Below, piece by piece: positions 46,992 through 59,750 of a stretch of DNA of 64,000 nucleotides (position 1 is its first letter; every line of letters starts with the position of its first letter). Where the stretch lies: the NCBI GenBank assembly GCA_905250115.1, contig CAJNOI010000213.1, positions 62,001 to 126,000 on the forward strand, in the 5' to 3' direction. A program made the position numbers and the translations under genes. Origin of the DNA: Adineta steineri (lineage: Eukaryota; Rotifera; Eurotatoria; Adinetida; Adinetidae). Below the pieces are notes generated by a model. It was not told the origin of the DNA. It did not search any database and was given only the letters and a program-made list of their open reading frames with translations.

Positions 46992-49219
46992 TTTATTTAT
47001 TTTGAGTGAAACATCAAGAGAATGAATTTGTTTTTCATTTAGTTTAGTTTTATTTATGTAGAATAAATATATCAATTTTGTTTTTAAAGATTATTATTCA
47101 AAATATTATTTAATCATTGGACTTTCAACAAAAAGAAAAATTTAATGAAATCAAGAAATATTCTATTTTACTATTTATATCACAAATTTATCATTAGTAT
47201 TCAATCAACCGTGAATATTTTTGAAAGTACTCAGAATATTACTGATTCAAATACGAGATTAGATTGAAATTTAAAAAAAAAAAATCTAAGATTGACTTGT
47301 TTAGAATTATAAACAAATAAATTCGAGTGTGGATGTGAGACGAGTATAATACCGACACTCATATACTCAATGAAATTTTCAATATCAGTTTTTGTATCTA
47401 CCTTCGCTACTCATTGTAAGAGTATATTATTTCAAAACTGTGACTTATATTGCTACATTTATTTATTTAAATTAAAAAACGTTCTGATGTGTATTACATA
47501 TTAATCGTATAAAGATTATACTAATAACTTTTCAATCGTTATTAAACTAAGAGTACAACGATGATCTTTTTCTTTCATCTTCATTCATTTTTTAGTACAC
47601 CTTCTATAAAAGATGTAAATGCAATGTACTTCATGTGAAATAATGAATATTATCAAAATCGAAATAAATGTATGATTTAAATAATTTCGAATATTATTAT
47701 TTTAAAATGATTTACTTTGTTTTTTTTTCTATTGAATTGGTTCATAATAATACTCTTTCTTGGTAGATTTTATTTCTTATCGTGACATTTTAACAACGGT
47801 ATTGACCTCATCGGATAGTAAACAACATAACTGGATGACTACGACGTGTATGAATAATCAACAAATCCTCTCATGGTTTTTTCGTAGAAGGACAAAAAGA
47901 GAGTGATATTGGTAAAAGTAATTAATTGCTTTTTTTCTGCTGTCCTCCTATCAAAAAAGAAAAATATGAGAGAGATAAGATATCTTGAGTATATATACCC
48001 GTACTAATCATCCTAGCATGTTATATACTTTCTAATGAAAACGAAAAAGAGTATTATTATCAATTAATTTAATATGCCCTTTCTAATACAACGAGGTCAA
48101 TTTGTTTTCTTATTTAAAATAATCTTTTAATAAAAGTTTTGTATAAATGTGAGAACTAGATTTATGTTTAACGAAGATTTAATTAGAATCTATCTATCAT
48201 ATCGAAATTATATCTTCTGAAAATAAATTCCATCAAAGTTATTTTATAAGATTTTAAATATTAAAATCATTGATTATTTATTTCAATAATATTATCAAAC
48301 GAGATTGTAATAATATAAAGTAATGGATATCTATTTGATCAACTATATATAGACTAATGTTATAGTATATGATTGATTAATAGTACTTTATATCAAATTA
48401 TTTATTATGTAACAAATTTTGAATATGTACGACATATCTAATTAGATATTTATCCATTTTTTGATAAATTTAACTATAATTTTTATTATGCATCTACTTA
48501 GTCTTTTTATAACATGAAAAAAAAATTAATCTTCTCATTATGAGCTTAATAGATCAATTAACCGAAATTTTACTGTTTATTCAGTCAGATGAAACACAGT
48601 TAATTTAATATACTCAAAATCATATATGTGGTACAGTATTTAGTAGGAGAAGATAGTAAATTAAAGTTGATTCGGGATAGAACTAATCGGAATGTTTAGT
48701 GAATGGTATTATTAATCAACTCATATGAAATTTGTTTCAGAACAATTCTTATCCATGAACAACGATAGTCGATATTAGGAATATCAATCAAAAACTTTCT
48801 ATTATAATCAAAAGTTTTTTTCTAACCTTCATTATTTATTGGAAACAAACGAAAATCATATATTGAGAAACTCTTTAAGATCAAGGAACAGTTTGAAACA
48901 TTTAATCATTTCTACGATAACATTCTAAAATGTTCCAAATTGGTTCTATTATTTTAAAAAATGGCAAAGAAATTATAATTCCGACATTTAATATTATCAT
49001 GGTAAGTAATAGACAGAAGTATACTTGTGAACATCGAAATATCTTATTCATATTTTCTAAGACTTTATCGACTACATGCACGTATAATCCATCTGATCTG
49101 TTGAATAAAAGTGACCTCTGTTGAAGAATTTTCATTGGGATAAAAACTAAATAATATTAAAGTAAAAAGAATTTTTGTGTATGTATGAATTCATTTAGAT
49201 TATCAAGTCAAGTGGAACG
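46992..49219. other. Intergenic, AT-rich
   Basis: No gene recognised. A weak TG/CA block (GAGTGTGGATGTGAGACG then CCGACACTCATATACTCAA) lies at about 47324-47370. Open stretches at 48902-49135 overlap on both strands and have no family resemblance. Confidence 0.55.
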
Positions 49220-50780
49220 ATGAACAATCTATATCTATTGAATTATAGTCATCATGTTATATATTCGAATTTTCGTTTAATTTCATCATCATTAACACCA
49301 GTGAAACCAACGGTAATTTCTCGTATTCGATATGTTCTTAAGCATTATTGGCTTGGATCAAAATTACTTTATAACAACTATAGAGCTATTCAAGGAATTA
49401 AAAAAAAGTTTGAATTTCAGTTTTTCTTTAAAGATAAATTTAATTCGTTTTTTTTTATTTGAAATAGAGATGAAAATTCTATAACACGTATTGATAAATT
49501 GTCACAAGAACAATTTCGTTATGATATTCGTGTTGGAATTCCATTTGTTACACTATTTAATATACCAATTCTCGGTTATTTAGCACCACTTATTGCTTTA
49601 TTTGCTCCAAAATATCTTCCATCAACATTAATTATGCCAACACAACAGGTTATTATATTTAATAAAAATTTCTATGAATTTCATTTAATTTTCTCAATAC
49701 ATTTAAGATTACATTTTTAAAAGATGATGCAAAAACTTCATCATCTATAATTGATTCATTTATGAAATTTAATAAAACACAATATAATGATGAAACTATT
49801 TATGGAATGATACCAGTTATACAATTTATTAATCAAGTAATACAAATTTTTCCTATTTTCTTTCCAAATTCTATATTTACATTTAATCTTTTAATGAATT
49901 TTATTTTAAATAATAATCAGTAATACATTCTATATAATATGCACAGATTTAAATTCGAATGTAGTTATTTCGACTGTTTTCAGAAGTGAGATGAGTTTAA
50001 AGTATTTGCCAGGTAATATACACAAATTTCGCTGACATGCGCTTTTGCTGAACATTTAAAATGAGAACTATTCTAGACTGGTAAAAACCCAAACAATTTG
50101 CTCATTTCTTATTCTGATGTCGAAGGTGGCTATACTTTCTACTGGTAAATATTTCTTGACAAACAACTGATCTTCGAAATCCCTAATAATTTCTAATCGA
50201 CTATAATGAAATGAAAATAAATTTGAGAAGATCTTATTGATATTCTTACTTATGAATGATTTTATTTTTCTAGGTCACGACTAGTGATGATCCATACAAA
50301 TCAATAATATCATCAATTCCTGAATATTCTATATTATTTTCGAAATGTTATCCATTATCATCATTTTCTCGTGAACATTTATTAATTCTTCATAAATCGG
50401 TATTACATTCATCATTTCTTGCTCGTTTTTTCTTATCAAATTATTCGTTAGAAGCTCAGTTAGAAATGTGGCAATATAGAACATTGATTGATGATAAACA
50501 AATAGGAAATATTGATAAACTTTCTCCATATGAATTAGTTTCATCACTTTATAAACGTGGTCTTTATCTTCATGTAAATGATATGGGAAAGATTTTAGAA
50601 AATCAACAAAAAAATAATTTAAATAAAACAAATGAAATTATTGAAATAAATCAAAAGATTTTAAATGATTGGAAACAATTATTATATCAATGGATTGATA
50701 TTCATAAAAAACTTTCCAAATATAATCCAATATCAACAACTTTTCTTCTTCATATTTCACCGTTACTTGTTAAACAATAA
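49220..50780 (+). CDS. LETM1 domain-containing protein (LETMD1-like)
   Basis: Exons 49220-49407, 49468-49648, 49708-49836 and 50274-50780; 334 residues with closed phases. The start, MNNLYLLNYSHHVIYSNFRLISSS, has the Arg/Ser/Tyr-rich, acid-poor look of a mitochondrial targeting sequence. LSQEQFRYDIRVGIPFVTLFNIPILGYLAPLIALFAPKYLPST is the membrane segment of the LETM1 family, followed by TPTQQ-like MPTQQITFL as in LETMD1 (TPKQQ). The C-terminal region (FSREHLLILHKSVL, LSPYELVSSLYKRGLYLHV, LLYQWIDIHKKL) matches the LETM1 ribosome-binding-like domain. There is no EF-hand, which favours LETMD1 over LETM1 proper. The family acts at the mitochondrial inner membrane. Three introns; the third (437 nt) holds no recognised element. 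Confidence 0.8.
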
Positions 50781-52450
50781 AATACCTTTTAGATTATTCA
50801 TTTCTTTTATCAAATATTTCATAAATCACAAATCAATAACATCAAACTATTCCGTATTTTTTAAAAATGCTAATGATAATTTTGACAATGAATGAAATAT
50901 TCATATTCTTACTATTTTCCAAGGATTTCTTGACAATTGTGATATATAAATTTTAAATAAAGGATCTTCTTAACTATCGAAACGAAAAAAACAGTTTTGT
51001 TGTCTGAATCTATTTTAATCATGAAAAGTTAACGACGCATCGTAAGCGGAATTTATTTTGAACCAAAGATTTCCCTGCTTCAAATTTGGTGTTCATCTTT
51101 CTAAACTATTTATTACTGATTGTTAGACATTGTTGCTAATAACCGGTTGTTGTTACTTCATGCTTTGGTTAATTTTATATTAAAAAATACTGACTATAGT
51201 TATAAATATTGTGCCAACTAGTAGTCTCATGCATTTTTTAAAACTTTTGAATCACAAAATTCATTTTTTAACAAAACTTAGTTCATGATTTGATCATGAA
51301 GTTAAACATTTTCTTGTAATGGAATTTGTTCTACTATACAACCATCTAATACACGAATGTGTTTGTTTTCAATTCTAAATATCGATACACTTGTAGCAAA
51401 CTACATAATAAAGCAATTTATTGAAAATAAAGTGCATCAATATTTCTTCGATTTATCTGTACTTGTTTTTCTTCAGATGCTCAACAAGGAAAATACGAAT
51501 GCCTAATTCGAACAATATAGTAAAATATTTCTTTATTTGTTGTAAGGGAACATAATGTATTTTTGTATATATTCATTGATATAATCAATTCACGTACTCT
51601 CTGCATAGCCGTTTTCATATCAATATAATTACATAATGATAGATGAATGTTGGTTTTAATCTTTACATTTGTAACAAAACCGTCATGTTACTAAGAAGAA
51701 TTTGTTTGTAAACAGATTGTAAGAGAGAGCTCAACACTATCTTAACATATGAAAATCTCTTTTCTTAGGAGTATTTTGTTTGTTCAGTGCTAAAATGGGA
51801 AGATTGTTCATTAAAAAAAGAAGTATTTTTCTCTTTCTTGTATTTTGCTCCTATTTATAATGTATTCTTGACTATATTAATGATATAAAATTTGTTTTTA
51901 CATCTCTTTTTCTTAGTCATTTATGTTGTTATATTTCGACTCATCCTGTTACATGTGTAATATGAATATTTTCTTCTACTCAATTGGAAAGACAAGTGAA
52001 CTAACTGTTTATATATCTTTATTAGCTTTTTTCTTCTTTGATATCATTCATTATCGTAAATCGTATACCTGTTATACATATACTATTTCTTCTCATATAT
52101 CTCGCTATACTTTCCATTTGTATCATATTTTCAATTATCCTCTTTAGTCTTCTATTATCGTTTGGATTGGTCTTTTTATCGATCAATCGATATTTATATC
52201 GATTGATATGATATTAGCAGAGTTGTTGTTGTTACATGTTTTATCGCGTTTATTAAAATAAAATTGTATATTTGATTCTAACATCTACCATAAAAGAAAA
52301 ATCCAAGCTACGCCATTGACTAATAGGCAAAAGTATTACAGTATCCAATCTGGTTATTACCTACATCAAAGACATTGCTTTGTATTTTGCGTTCTTCAAA
52401 CGACAAGGTTTGCCGTCGGCAATGGAGAAGTATAACGATAAAACATATGA
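50781..52450. other. Intergenic between the LETM1 gene and the foreign gene
   Basis: AT-rich up to about 52270, with no exon recognised. From about 52280 composition shifts towards that of the siderophore gene, so its promoter or a missing 5' exon may lie here (for example the stretch GGTTTGCCGTCGGCAATGGA near 52409). Confidence 0.5.
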
Positions 52451-52627
52451 CTCTTCTCTCCGATTACTTATTTAGGTATTCAGTATATTTCGTCTCGGTT
52501 CAGTGCACTACATGTATGGGATAGGAAAGCAAAGAAGCACATAATTATAAAAAAGAGCACAAGTCAGCAACATAACTATTTAGAACGTGATACAGTCATT
52601 TGGCTTCTGCGCTTGTGTAATTATCAT

Positions 52628-54249
52628 ATGACTCATATACCATCGATTCGCACTACTCTTGAACGGGCTCGCTTTGCCACGTCCTCCCGTCTAATTGCAT
52701 GTCTGATCAATGAACATCTAGTTCGAGCCAATGCTGATTCGCCTTATAGTGTTGTTATACATTCTCTCGATGATGATGTCGATATGGACAATAAACTCTT
52801 TCTCTCGCTCATTCATGCGATCCCAGTGGGTTCTCTAACTTCATTAGATCCCACTGACATAGTGCCTTTCCATATTTTGAACAAAAACCGTAAGGAGCTG
52901 CTTGTCCTGTCGAGATTGCCGATCAATTTTGGAAAGGATGTACGAGTGACCTGAAGCAAGAGTTGGCGAGTTCAGTTAGAAAACAAGAATGGATACTTAA
53001 CCATCTTCCTACAAAAATTCCATCTCTCTTCTCGCCAGCTATCGAGTGGGAGCGTTATCTAATCGAAGGTCATCCAACCCACCCAATGCATCGCACACAA
53101 ATACCATTTGATGGTTTTGAGTCTGTTTTAGCGATGCCCATGATCAAGTTTGTTTCGATTCCTCGCTCGGAACTGGTCATTCACGGCGATTGGGAGACGA
53201 TTATGAAACATTATCTTCCCTCAGCGCCATCTCCCGACACTCTCATTCTACCCGTTCATGAGTTACAAGTGTCTAACGTACTTTCACGCATTCCATCAGC
53301 AACGCTCGTTCCAAACTTCGAACGGCAATGCGTTGCTCAATCCTCTATTCGAACAGTCGTGCCTCAGCTTGGCTCTGATTTGCCTGGCTTTCTTCTCAAA
53401 CTGGCGCTGACAATATGCACGACTGGTGCATGGCGAACTATCTCTCATTATTCTGTCTACAATAGTCCTCGTATTACTCCACTCGCAAAATTCATTGCTC
53501 CCGAGTGTCTTGTCGTGTTGGGTGAAGTTGCATCGATTGGCTCGAATGCCACTGATGAAATGGTAAGCAAACACATTGCTTGTATTATACGTGAAGATGC
53601 TGAAGCACTCATGCCCAATGAATCGATTATAGTGGCACAAGCTCTCGTTGAGAAAACACCTAATGATGATATGCCTCTTGTTCGAATCATCTTTCATCTT
53701 GATACTGAACAGAAATGTATCGACTTCCTCACGCGATACTCTGAACTCGCTTGTGCTGCCTTTCTTCCACCCATGCTCGAACATGGATTTTGTTTTGAAG
53801 CACACGGACAAAACACGCTTGCCAGATTCGATAGACATACAGGACAGCTAATTGGTTTTGCTATACGAGACTTTGGAGGTATTAGGATCCATCGAGAACA
53901 ATTCGAAAGTACAACTCCGTTTAAGCTCGATGTTTTACCTGGTTCATGCATTGTCACTGATGATATAATGGAAGTCTACATGAAACTATTTCATTGTTTC
54001 ATTCAAAATCATATGAACCGGCTAGTGCGTGCGTTGGATCTTCATTATTCGCGTAAAGGTTGGACAGTTGTACGTAAAGCTGTTGAGAAATATATAACTG
54101 TCACGTCGCCAGCAGCAAATGCGTGGCTAAAGGAAACGGTACCGCTCAAAGCATTTCTCAAAATGAAACTTGCTGATAAATATAGGGATTACATTTACTG
54201 TGAAACACCCAATGTTCTCGCATTAGCTGAGAAGGACGAGGAAAAGTGA
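52628..54249 (+). CDS. NIS siderophore synthetase (IucA/IucC family), probably horizontally acquired
   Basis: Enzymes of this family join citrate or related acids to amines or alcohols, using ATP, to make hydroxamate or citrate siderophores. Two abutting frames carry the protein. The first (ATG at 52628, open from 52451) holds LERARFATSSRLIACLINEHLVRA, the N-terminal family region. The second holds GHPTHPMHRTQIPF (the GHP-HP-K/R ATP-site motif), LKLALTICTTGAWRTIS, HGQNTLARFDRHTGQLIGFAIRDFGGIR (catalytic HGQN and RDFGG) and KAFLKMKLADKYRDYIY. Together they are near the usual 550-600 residues. The frame changes once, near 52935-52950, with no plausible intron there: a real frameshift, an assembly error, or a decaying copy. 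Visibly GC-richer than all neighbours, intronless in its whole core, and with no animal homolog known to me. Wording of the N-terminal part reminds me of fungal members; donor unproven. Confidence 0.9.
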
Positions 54250-54601
54250 TTGCATATCAGAGTTTTTTTTAATGTATTTGTAGTACACTTGATAAAATCT
54301 TTGAATAAAATACAAAGTCAATAATATCATTGTACGAATCAATTGAAACGTCATTCTACCATTTCTATTTTGTGTATATGCCCTTGTTCTTACTATCCAT
54401 GGATGTAACAGGTACCGGTTCCATTTCTGCTTGAAAATGGACCCCGGATCATGTAACAAAATAAGCAATAACGAATGTTCTACAATCATGTATTTTATTT
54501 GAGTACAGAAGAGCATTTTTTTTAGAAATAATGTATATTTATCATACACATATACAACTTAATATAATAAAAATGTACAGTTTATTACAATGATCCGTTT
54601 A

Positions 54602-55229
54602 TTAATTAAATTTTTTATATTGGTCAAGTGATTTTGTAGATGAAAATAATCCTATTATTAGAAAAAGCATACGAATTAGTGTGAGTTAACTTATGGTGAT
54701 AAGCAAACTATACTTTTTCTAATTAAAATAATATAAAAGATTCTTACCGCCAGTTACTCCCATCCATGCCCAAATTTTATCCTTAAATGTTGTTGTTGTT
54801 GTGTGTGAGGGTGTGGGTGTGGGTGTGGGTGTGGGTGTAGGTAGTGGTGGTTGTGGTGACGATGCTGACGCGAAAAGCCGATCATTACGTGCTAAAAACA
54901 AAGAGAGCATATAGGTGATGTAATTTTTTAAGTTGTTTTCTTATACGATCAGAATAAATGAGATCATAAACAATATTATCATTCCAATTCCAAACAAAAT
55001 TGTCATCTTCATCAAATGGTATACTAAAAAAAACAATAAAGTTTTCTTCAAAATTTTCTTTTTGTTCTTTTCCAACGGACCTAAAACAACGACTTTCATT
55101 CATCTCCATTAATCCAACAGCATCGGGGAATGTTCCACGAAAATACTTGTAACTAATTTTGTTATTTTCATTCACAACCAACTTAACAATAGCTTTCTTG
55201 TGGTTGTCAAACACTTTCACAAATTGCAT
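54602..55229 (-). CDS. Small protein with TDP-43-N-like domain and Pro-Thr repeat
   Basis: Exons 55229-54947, 54891-54748 and 54651-54602; 158 residues with closed phases (first boundary uncertain by one base). Residues 1-90: MQFVKVFDNHKK..., then YFRGTFPDAVGLMEMN and FIVFFSIPFDED, which resemble the ubiquitin-like N-terminal domain of TDP-43 (AQFPGACGLRYRN; VYVVNYPKD). Residues 95-125 are a Pro-Thr run encoded by a TGTGGG-type repeat read on the other strand. The end, FKDKIWAWMGVTGG then LFSSTKSLDQYKKFN, looks conserved but is unknown to me. TDP-43-N domains mediate self-association; no RNA-binding domain follows here, so it could be a stand-alone regulator of such assemblies. The domain call rests on a short motif match; other beta-rich small domains are possible. 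Convergent with the siderophore gene. Confidence 0.6.
54801..54842 (-). repeat. Telomere-like (TGTGGG) repeat inside a coding exon
   Basis: Plus strand reads GGGTGTGGGTGTGGGTGTGG and on, five to six units, ending GTAGG. On the minus strand it encodes (Pro-Thr)n in frame. The unit equals the telomeric repeat I recall for bdelloid rotifers. Confidence 0.75.
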
Positions 55230-56900
55230 TTTTACCTATGAATTTAAAAATAGCTGTAGTTGATAAATTAAAACCATGAAATTATATTACAAGTAATAAT
55301 CAATTGAAGAATTTGATGATTTTAACTTCAAATAATGTCTGCGTCTGCGAACAAACAAAACTAGGACAATCACGGTAAAAGTTTTTTTATCTAATAATAA
55401 TTAACTGATAAAATAGTATAAATGAAGATAGAAGAACAGCAAAACAATCTTTTAGATAAAAAGAAATACTGGCCAATAAAATCGCATCAATTGATTGACC
55501 GTAGATGTTACTTTATTCGTGATTGGTCAGTCATATTGACCTAATAACAATTGCTGACTAGAAACATTGCTGATTCACTTCGTAGAGCAAATGCCATCTT
55601 TCGGATAATATCGGAATGGTCAAATCTAACGGAAGAATCCTTTGCGGTGATACCTCCCGTTTTCATTCATTCATATCTCATTTAGTTAAGTATATTGAGA
55701 TAGTAAAAACCCTAAAGGAAATTTCCCCCAAACTCTGTTGTTGTTGAAATATTGTATTTTTAAGATATAGCGATATCCCATTCCTGTGGTCCCCCTCACT
55801 TAAGAAACTCAGTTTTAATAGTATTAAGACAATTACGACCAATATACACTTGATCAATAATACTATATTCAAAATGGTAGATTGTCGAAAGTTTTATAGA
55901 TGAAAAAGCACGTCACTAATAGGTAGATCATCGAATTCCTATCATGTACATTTCGATAATTTAGCTTTAGGGAAAGTGTATACACACGTTCTATTCTATC
56001 ATAATTAGAGTGTACCATTACTTCAATTTCTGAGTAGTCTTCCTATTCTGCAATGTTGAACATTGTAGGAATCGATTACGCCATATAAGAAGGCCTACTC
56101 AACTTTGATCGAACTTCGTCAATTCCTGAAAACTCGGAATTTAAGACATAAATAAAATATTGTTCTGTTTAAAAAGAAATTATTAATGATAAATATTTGT
56201 CTGACAAGAATAATTGATTGAATTACTAAATTATATTAATATTTAATAAACTTGAAATGATAGCATAATAAAAAAAACTTTTTTTCAACAAAAGTTAAAT
56301 AGGAATTTATTCATTTTGGTTAAGGCTTTTTTGTTATTATTAAAATAGTCTTGTTTGATTTAAAATAATATTCGCAACTGATATATAAGAAACATGTTCA
56401 ATCATTTTACAAGATTATAATGGAATTTGAATTAGGAATATCTATTGAAAAGCAAACGAAGTTTCAACAACATTATCATGACAGTAGTAGTAACATTTGT
56501 TTTTCGAATAATATTAAATTTAGAAAATTGTGTGTTCACAAGTATATTTTCTTGCGAATTTATAACAATAATATTATGTTCATAACATGTCAGTATACAT
56601 TTACCAAAAAATTTCATCAAAAACTGTCGCGGGAAACCTTTCTTTTCTAAGAATATGATACGATAGATGACAAATTTTGATTGAAATAGATATCTAGGAT
56701 TTCAATTAATTGATACTCAATAAAAATTAAAATCTTTAATTTTTTTATTATATTCTTTGTAACAAATTGAAAATAAAAAATAAATTTACAAATTTTCATC
56801 AGTTGAAGTTGTTTTTATTCCTAATAAAAAAATATTTTTAATAAAATTCATTGATTGAAAAAGGAAGTTTATTTACCGATTTATTTCATATTGATAATAA
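55230..56900. other. Intergenic, AT-rich
   Basis: No exon recognised. Open stretches at 55678-55872 (minus) and 56420-56650 (plus, mirrored on the minus strand) have no family resemblance. Confidence 0.55.
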
Positions 56901-57228
56901 TTAATGTGATTTAATGGTTAATATCATTAGTGGAATGATAATCAAAAGAATAATTCCAATGAATATAATGATTCCAATTAAAATTTGAATTTTTCTCGAA
57001 AAACATTTTGGAAAATCATTTATAGTTTTACTAAAAAATAAAAATTGAATTAAAAGATATTTCTAAATAATATATCTACTCAATAGTAATTGATGTTTCT
57101 CGTTGAATTGTCCAATCAGGATTATCAAAAGATTTTGATTTAAGATCATTCTCATCAATTTCTGAATCGATATTAACAGAAGATTGAGGATAAAATGATG
57201 GTGAATGTTCTTCGATGGTATTCATCAT
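56901..57228 (-). CDS. Small two-exon single-pass membrane protein
   Basis: Exons 57228-57080 and 57030-56901; 92 residues, phases closed, intron 49 nt. Starts MMNTIEEHSPSFYPQSS and has an acidic, polar N-terminal half with FDNPDWTIQRE, then PKCFSRK, a strong membrane helix (IQILIGIIIFIGIILLIIIP) and a short tail. The Lys/Arg before the helix puts the N-terminus in the cytosol (type II or tail-anchored). Codon use is host-like. No family recognised; tail-anchored adaptor or small regulatory membrane protein are possibilities. Found only by joining exons, as each is short. Confidence 0.6.
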
Positions 57229-58871
57229 TATTTAGATCACACAAAAACAAGAAAGAAATTATGTATGAGAAATATTCATATTATTATTTGAATAAACAAT
57301 CCAATAGGTTTCATCAAATTACAATTTCTAATAAAAAATAACAATTCTATTCTTATTTTTTTTACTTATATTATTATTATTTTCTTTAACATACAAATCA
57401 AATCATATGTTTTACAAAAGAAAAAAACATCAAAGTTCTCGCTTCAAAATAAAATTTTTATACGAAATTGTATTTTTATTTTAAAAAGATTTATTTAAGA
57501 AGAAAATATCTTCTCCCACTATATATAGTTATTGTCATAAAAACGACTTTTACCAATTCTATCTTTCATCCATTAAGTTTATTTAAAATTACAATGATAT
57601 AGTTAACATAAAATTCATTTATCTATTGAATAAATCACTATTATTATTATCGATCGAATGTATTTCATTTTTCTAATAATTAGTGTTTATTCTCAAGAGA
57701 ATAGATATTTCAATTTGATAAAAAAGGTAAACAATCAAATAGAAATCTGATTAATGTAAGAATAATACGACATTAGCTATAAAAAGAACTTCTATGTATT
57801 TAATACGAATGGCACTTAAACTCTAATAGTTAAAGTTAAATTGCTACATCAAGTATTTAATCACCGTATTTTAAAGTTTATCACGAGTCAGAAATTATAG
57901 TGCAAAAAGTACACTCAAATAAAACATGTATAAACATTATTCGTTTTAAGTAAACATGACAATACAAGAAAAAAAAATATTATCGAATATCTGTATTATA
58001 TTATTTGTCAAAAGAAAAAAGAGCTACTTTTGTATATATTTTCATTTTTCATATTAATTTGGTTTGTATTTGATAAAGAGTTATAAATAAATCGATAGAT
58101 AATCTATCTTTATTCTTTTAATGAAATAATATACGTAAAACATTTACAAAAGTAGTCATAATGTCATTTTTATACCGTACGGAAATCTAAACGAAACTTT
58201 CTTTTTATACGTATTAATTTAAAAAAAACAGTGCTCTATGTTTCTGTTATATTTCATCGTATTTCAGTCGATATAATAATATTTAATGTTTAACAAAGAA
58301 TTATCTATTATGATAAGCAATGGTAATATTATTCATCATATCAAAGATAAATATTTTAAAGCATCTGTTGGAATAAATTCTGTTAGAAATAAGATATAAC
58401 AAGGTCATTTTTATGACCAGTAAGAAAAGATATAGATATATCGAATTACTAATTTTACATAACTTTCTAATAAGTTTTTATCAAAATTTTCCTTTGATAT
58501 TGATTTTGCTTCAATGTAATACTTTATTTATAAGAATACAACCATTATCATGATATATTTTTTCGCATAATAATATTATAATTAAAATCGGATGACAAAC
58601 AATAAAAATATTGAAAAAATGCATGGAATAAGAAAATTTCGTTGAGCTTTGTATGTGATATATGTATAAACATCATTTCGATTGTTCTCTGTATGAACTA
58701 GATAATATTTAATGGATTTAGTAATTATAACTATTTAACTTTCTCGGATAGGATTTTATATATATATAATAATTATTATAATCAGTATTATGTATATAGT
58801 TTTCTAAGAAAGCGGTAGTGCTAGTTTAGGACTACTTACTCTTATCGCATTACAAACGGGTCATACTATTT
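57229..58871. other. Intergenic, AT-rich
   Basis: No exon or named repeat recognised; the most AT-rich stretch of the window by eye. Confidence 0.55.
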
Positions 58872-59030
58872 CTTAAAGAACATCGTATTAAAGATTCATA
58901 TAGTCATTATTCAGAACATTTTATATATGAAACCGATGGATATGATCAGAATTTTCTTTGTTTTAATGAATATATTTGTGGAATAACAGGTAATGACAAA
59001 GATCATTTAGATATCTATTTAACAAAATAA
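58872..59030 (+). pseudogene. Exon-like relic of an unrecognised gene
   Basis: The plus strand reads LKEHRIKDSYSHYSEHF, then GYDQNFLCFNEYICGITG, and meets a TAA after 52 codons. The codon use and Cys/Tyr content look genic, but there is no start, no clear acceptor and no continuation. A GTAATG right after GITG could be a donor. Family not recognised. Confidence 0.35.
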
Positions 59031-59750
59031 ACTTATTTTTAATTGTTGACTTATTCCACAAGAAACTGTTTGTATGAATAAGAAAATAATGCATATAATC
59101 TTTTCTCTATCTACTCAATGATGTTTTTTATACGTTAATTATTATTTATCATCAGTAATTCGATTGTTATACAATAATCATCTATTATCATAGAATCATC
59201 CACACAGTATCCTTCTATGGGTTTATATATCAAATATTTCAGTTTCTTTTAAAAAGTTGCGTATGTTCTTTTAAAAAATGTTGATTATTAGTTTTTTCTC
59301 AACAAAAATACTATTAAATGTTAGTTCTCAAATAGTTGATTTCCGCATGTTTTTCATCTAATTTCAATATTTGTTGCATGTTCAATAATTTTATTTCATG
59401 ATAATCTGCCTCAGTCGTATGCCTGATTTAAGTGTTGTGTTTGTTGCAAATGTTCCATTATTGTGACATTTTAAAAAGAAAAATGTTTCACATTAATCAA
59501 CGTATTGTTTACGTTTCTCTGATTTCTTCTAGAATTATCAATTGTGAAAGCAACATCATAGTTTTTCAACTTGAAAAAAAAGAACAACTATGCACAAAAA
59601 TAATCAAACTGCTCCCAGAGTATTTTATTAGGAAAAAAAAATTATCTGATAATTTCATATTTTTTTTCGACCTCATTCAATTGATATTCATATGGATGAA
59701 TAATTGAAGAAAGTCTAGAAATATTAAGTAATCCTGTAGAAGTTATTGTC
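59031..59750. other. Intergenic, possibly decayed gene DNA
   Basis: Lies between two relics. The open stretch 59432-59707 (plus) has no family resemblance. Nothing else supported. Confidence 0.45.

Noticed and set aside
53296-53957. Long minus-strand frames across the siderophore synthetase
   Set aside because: They are antisense shadows of the GC-richer coding sequence, whose plus-strand motifs are unmistakable.
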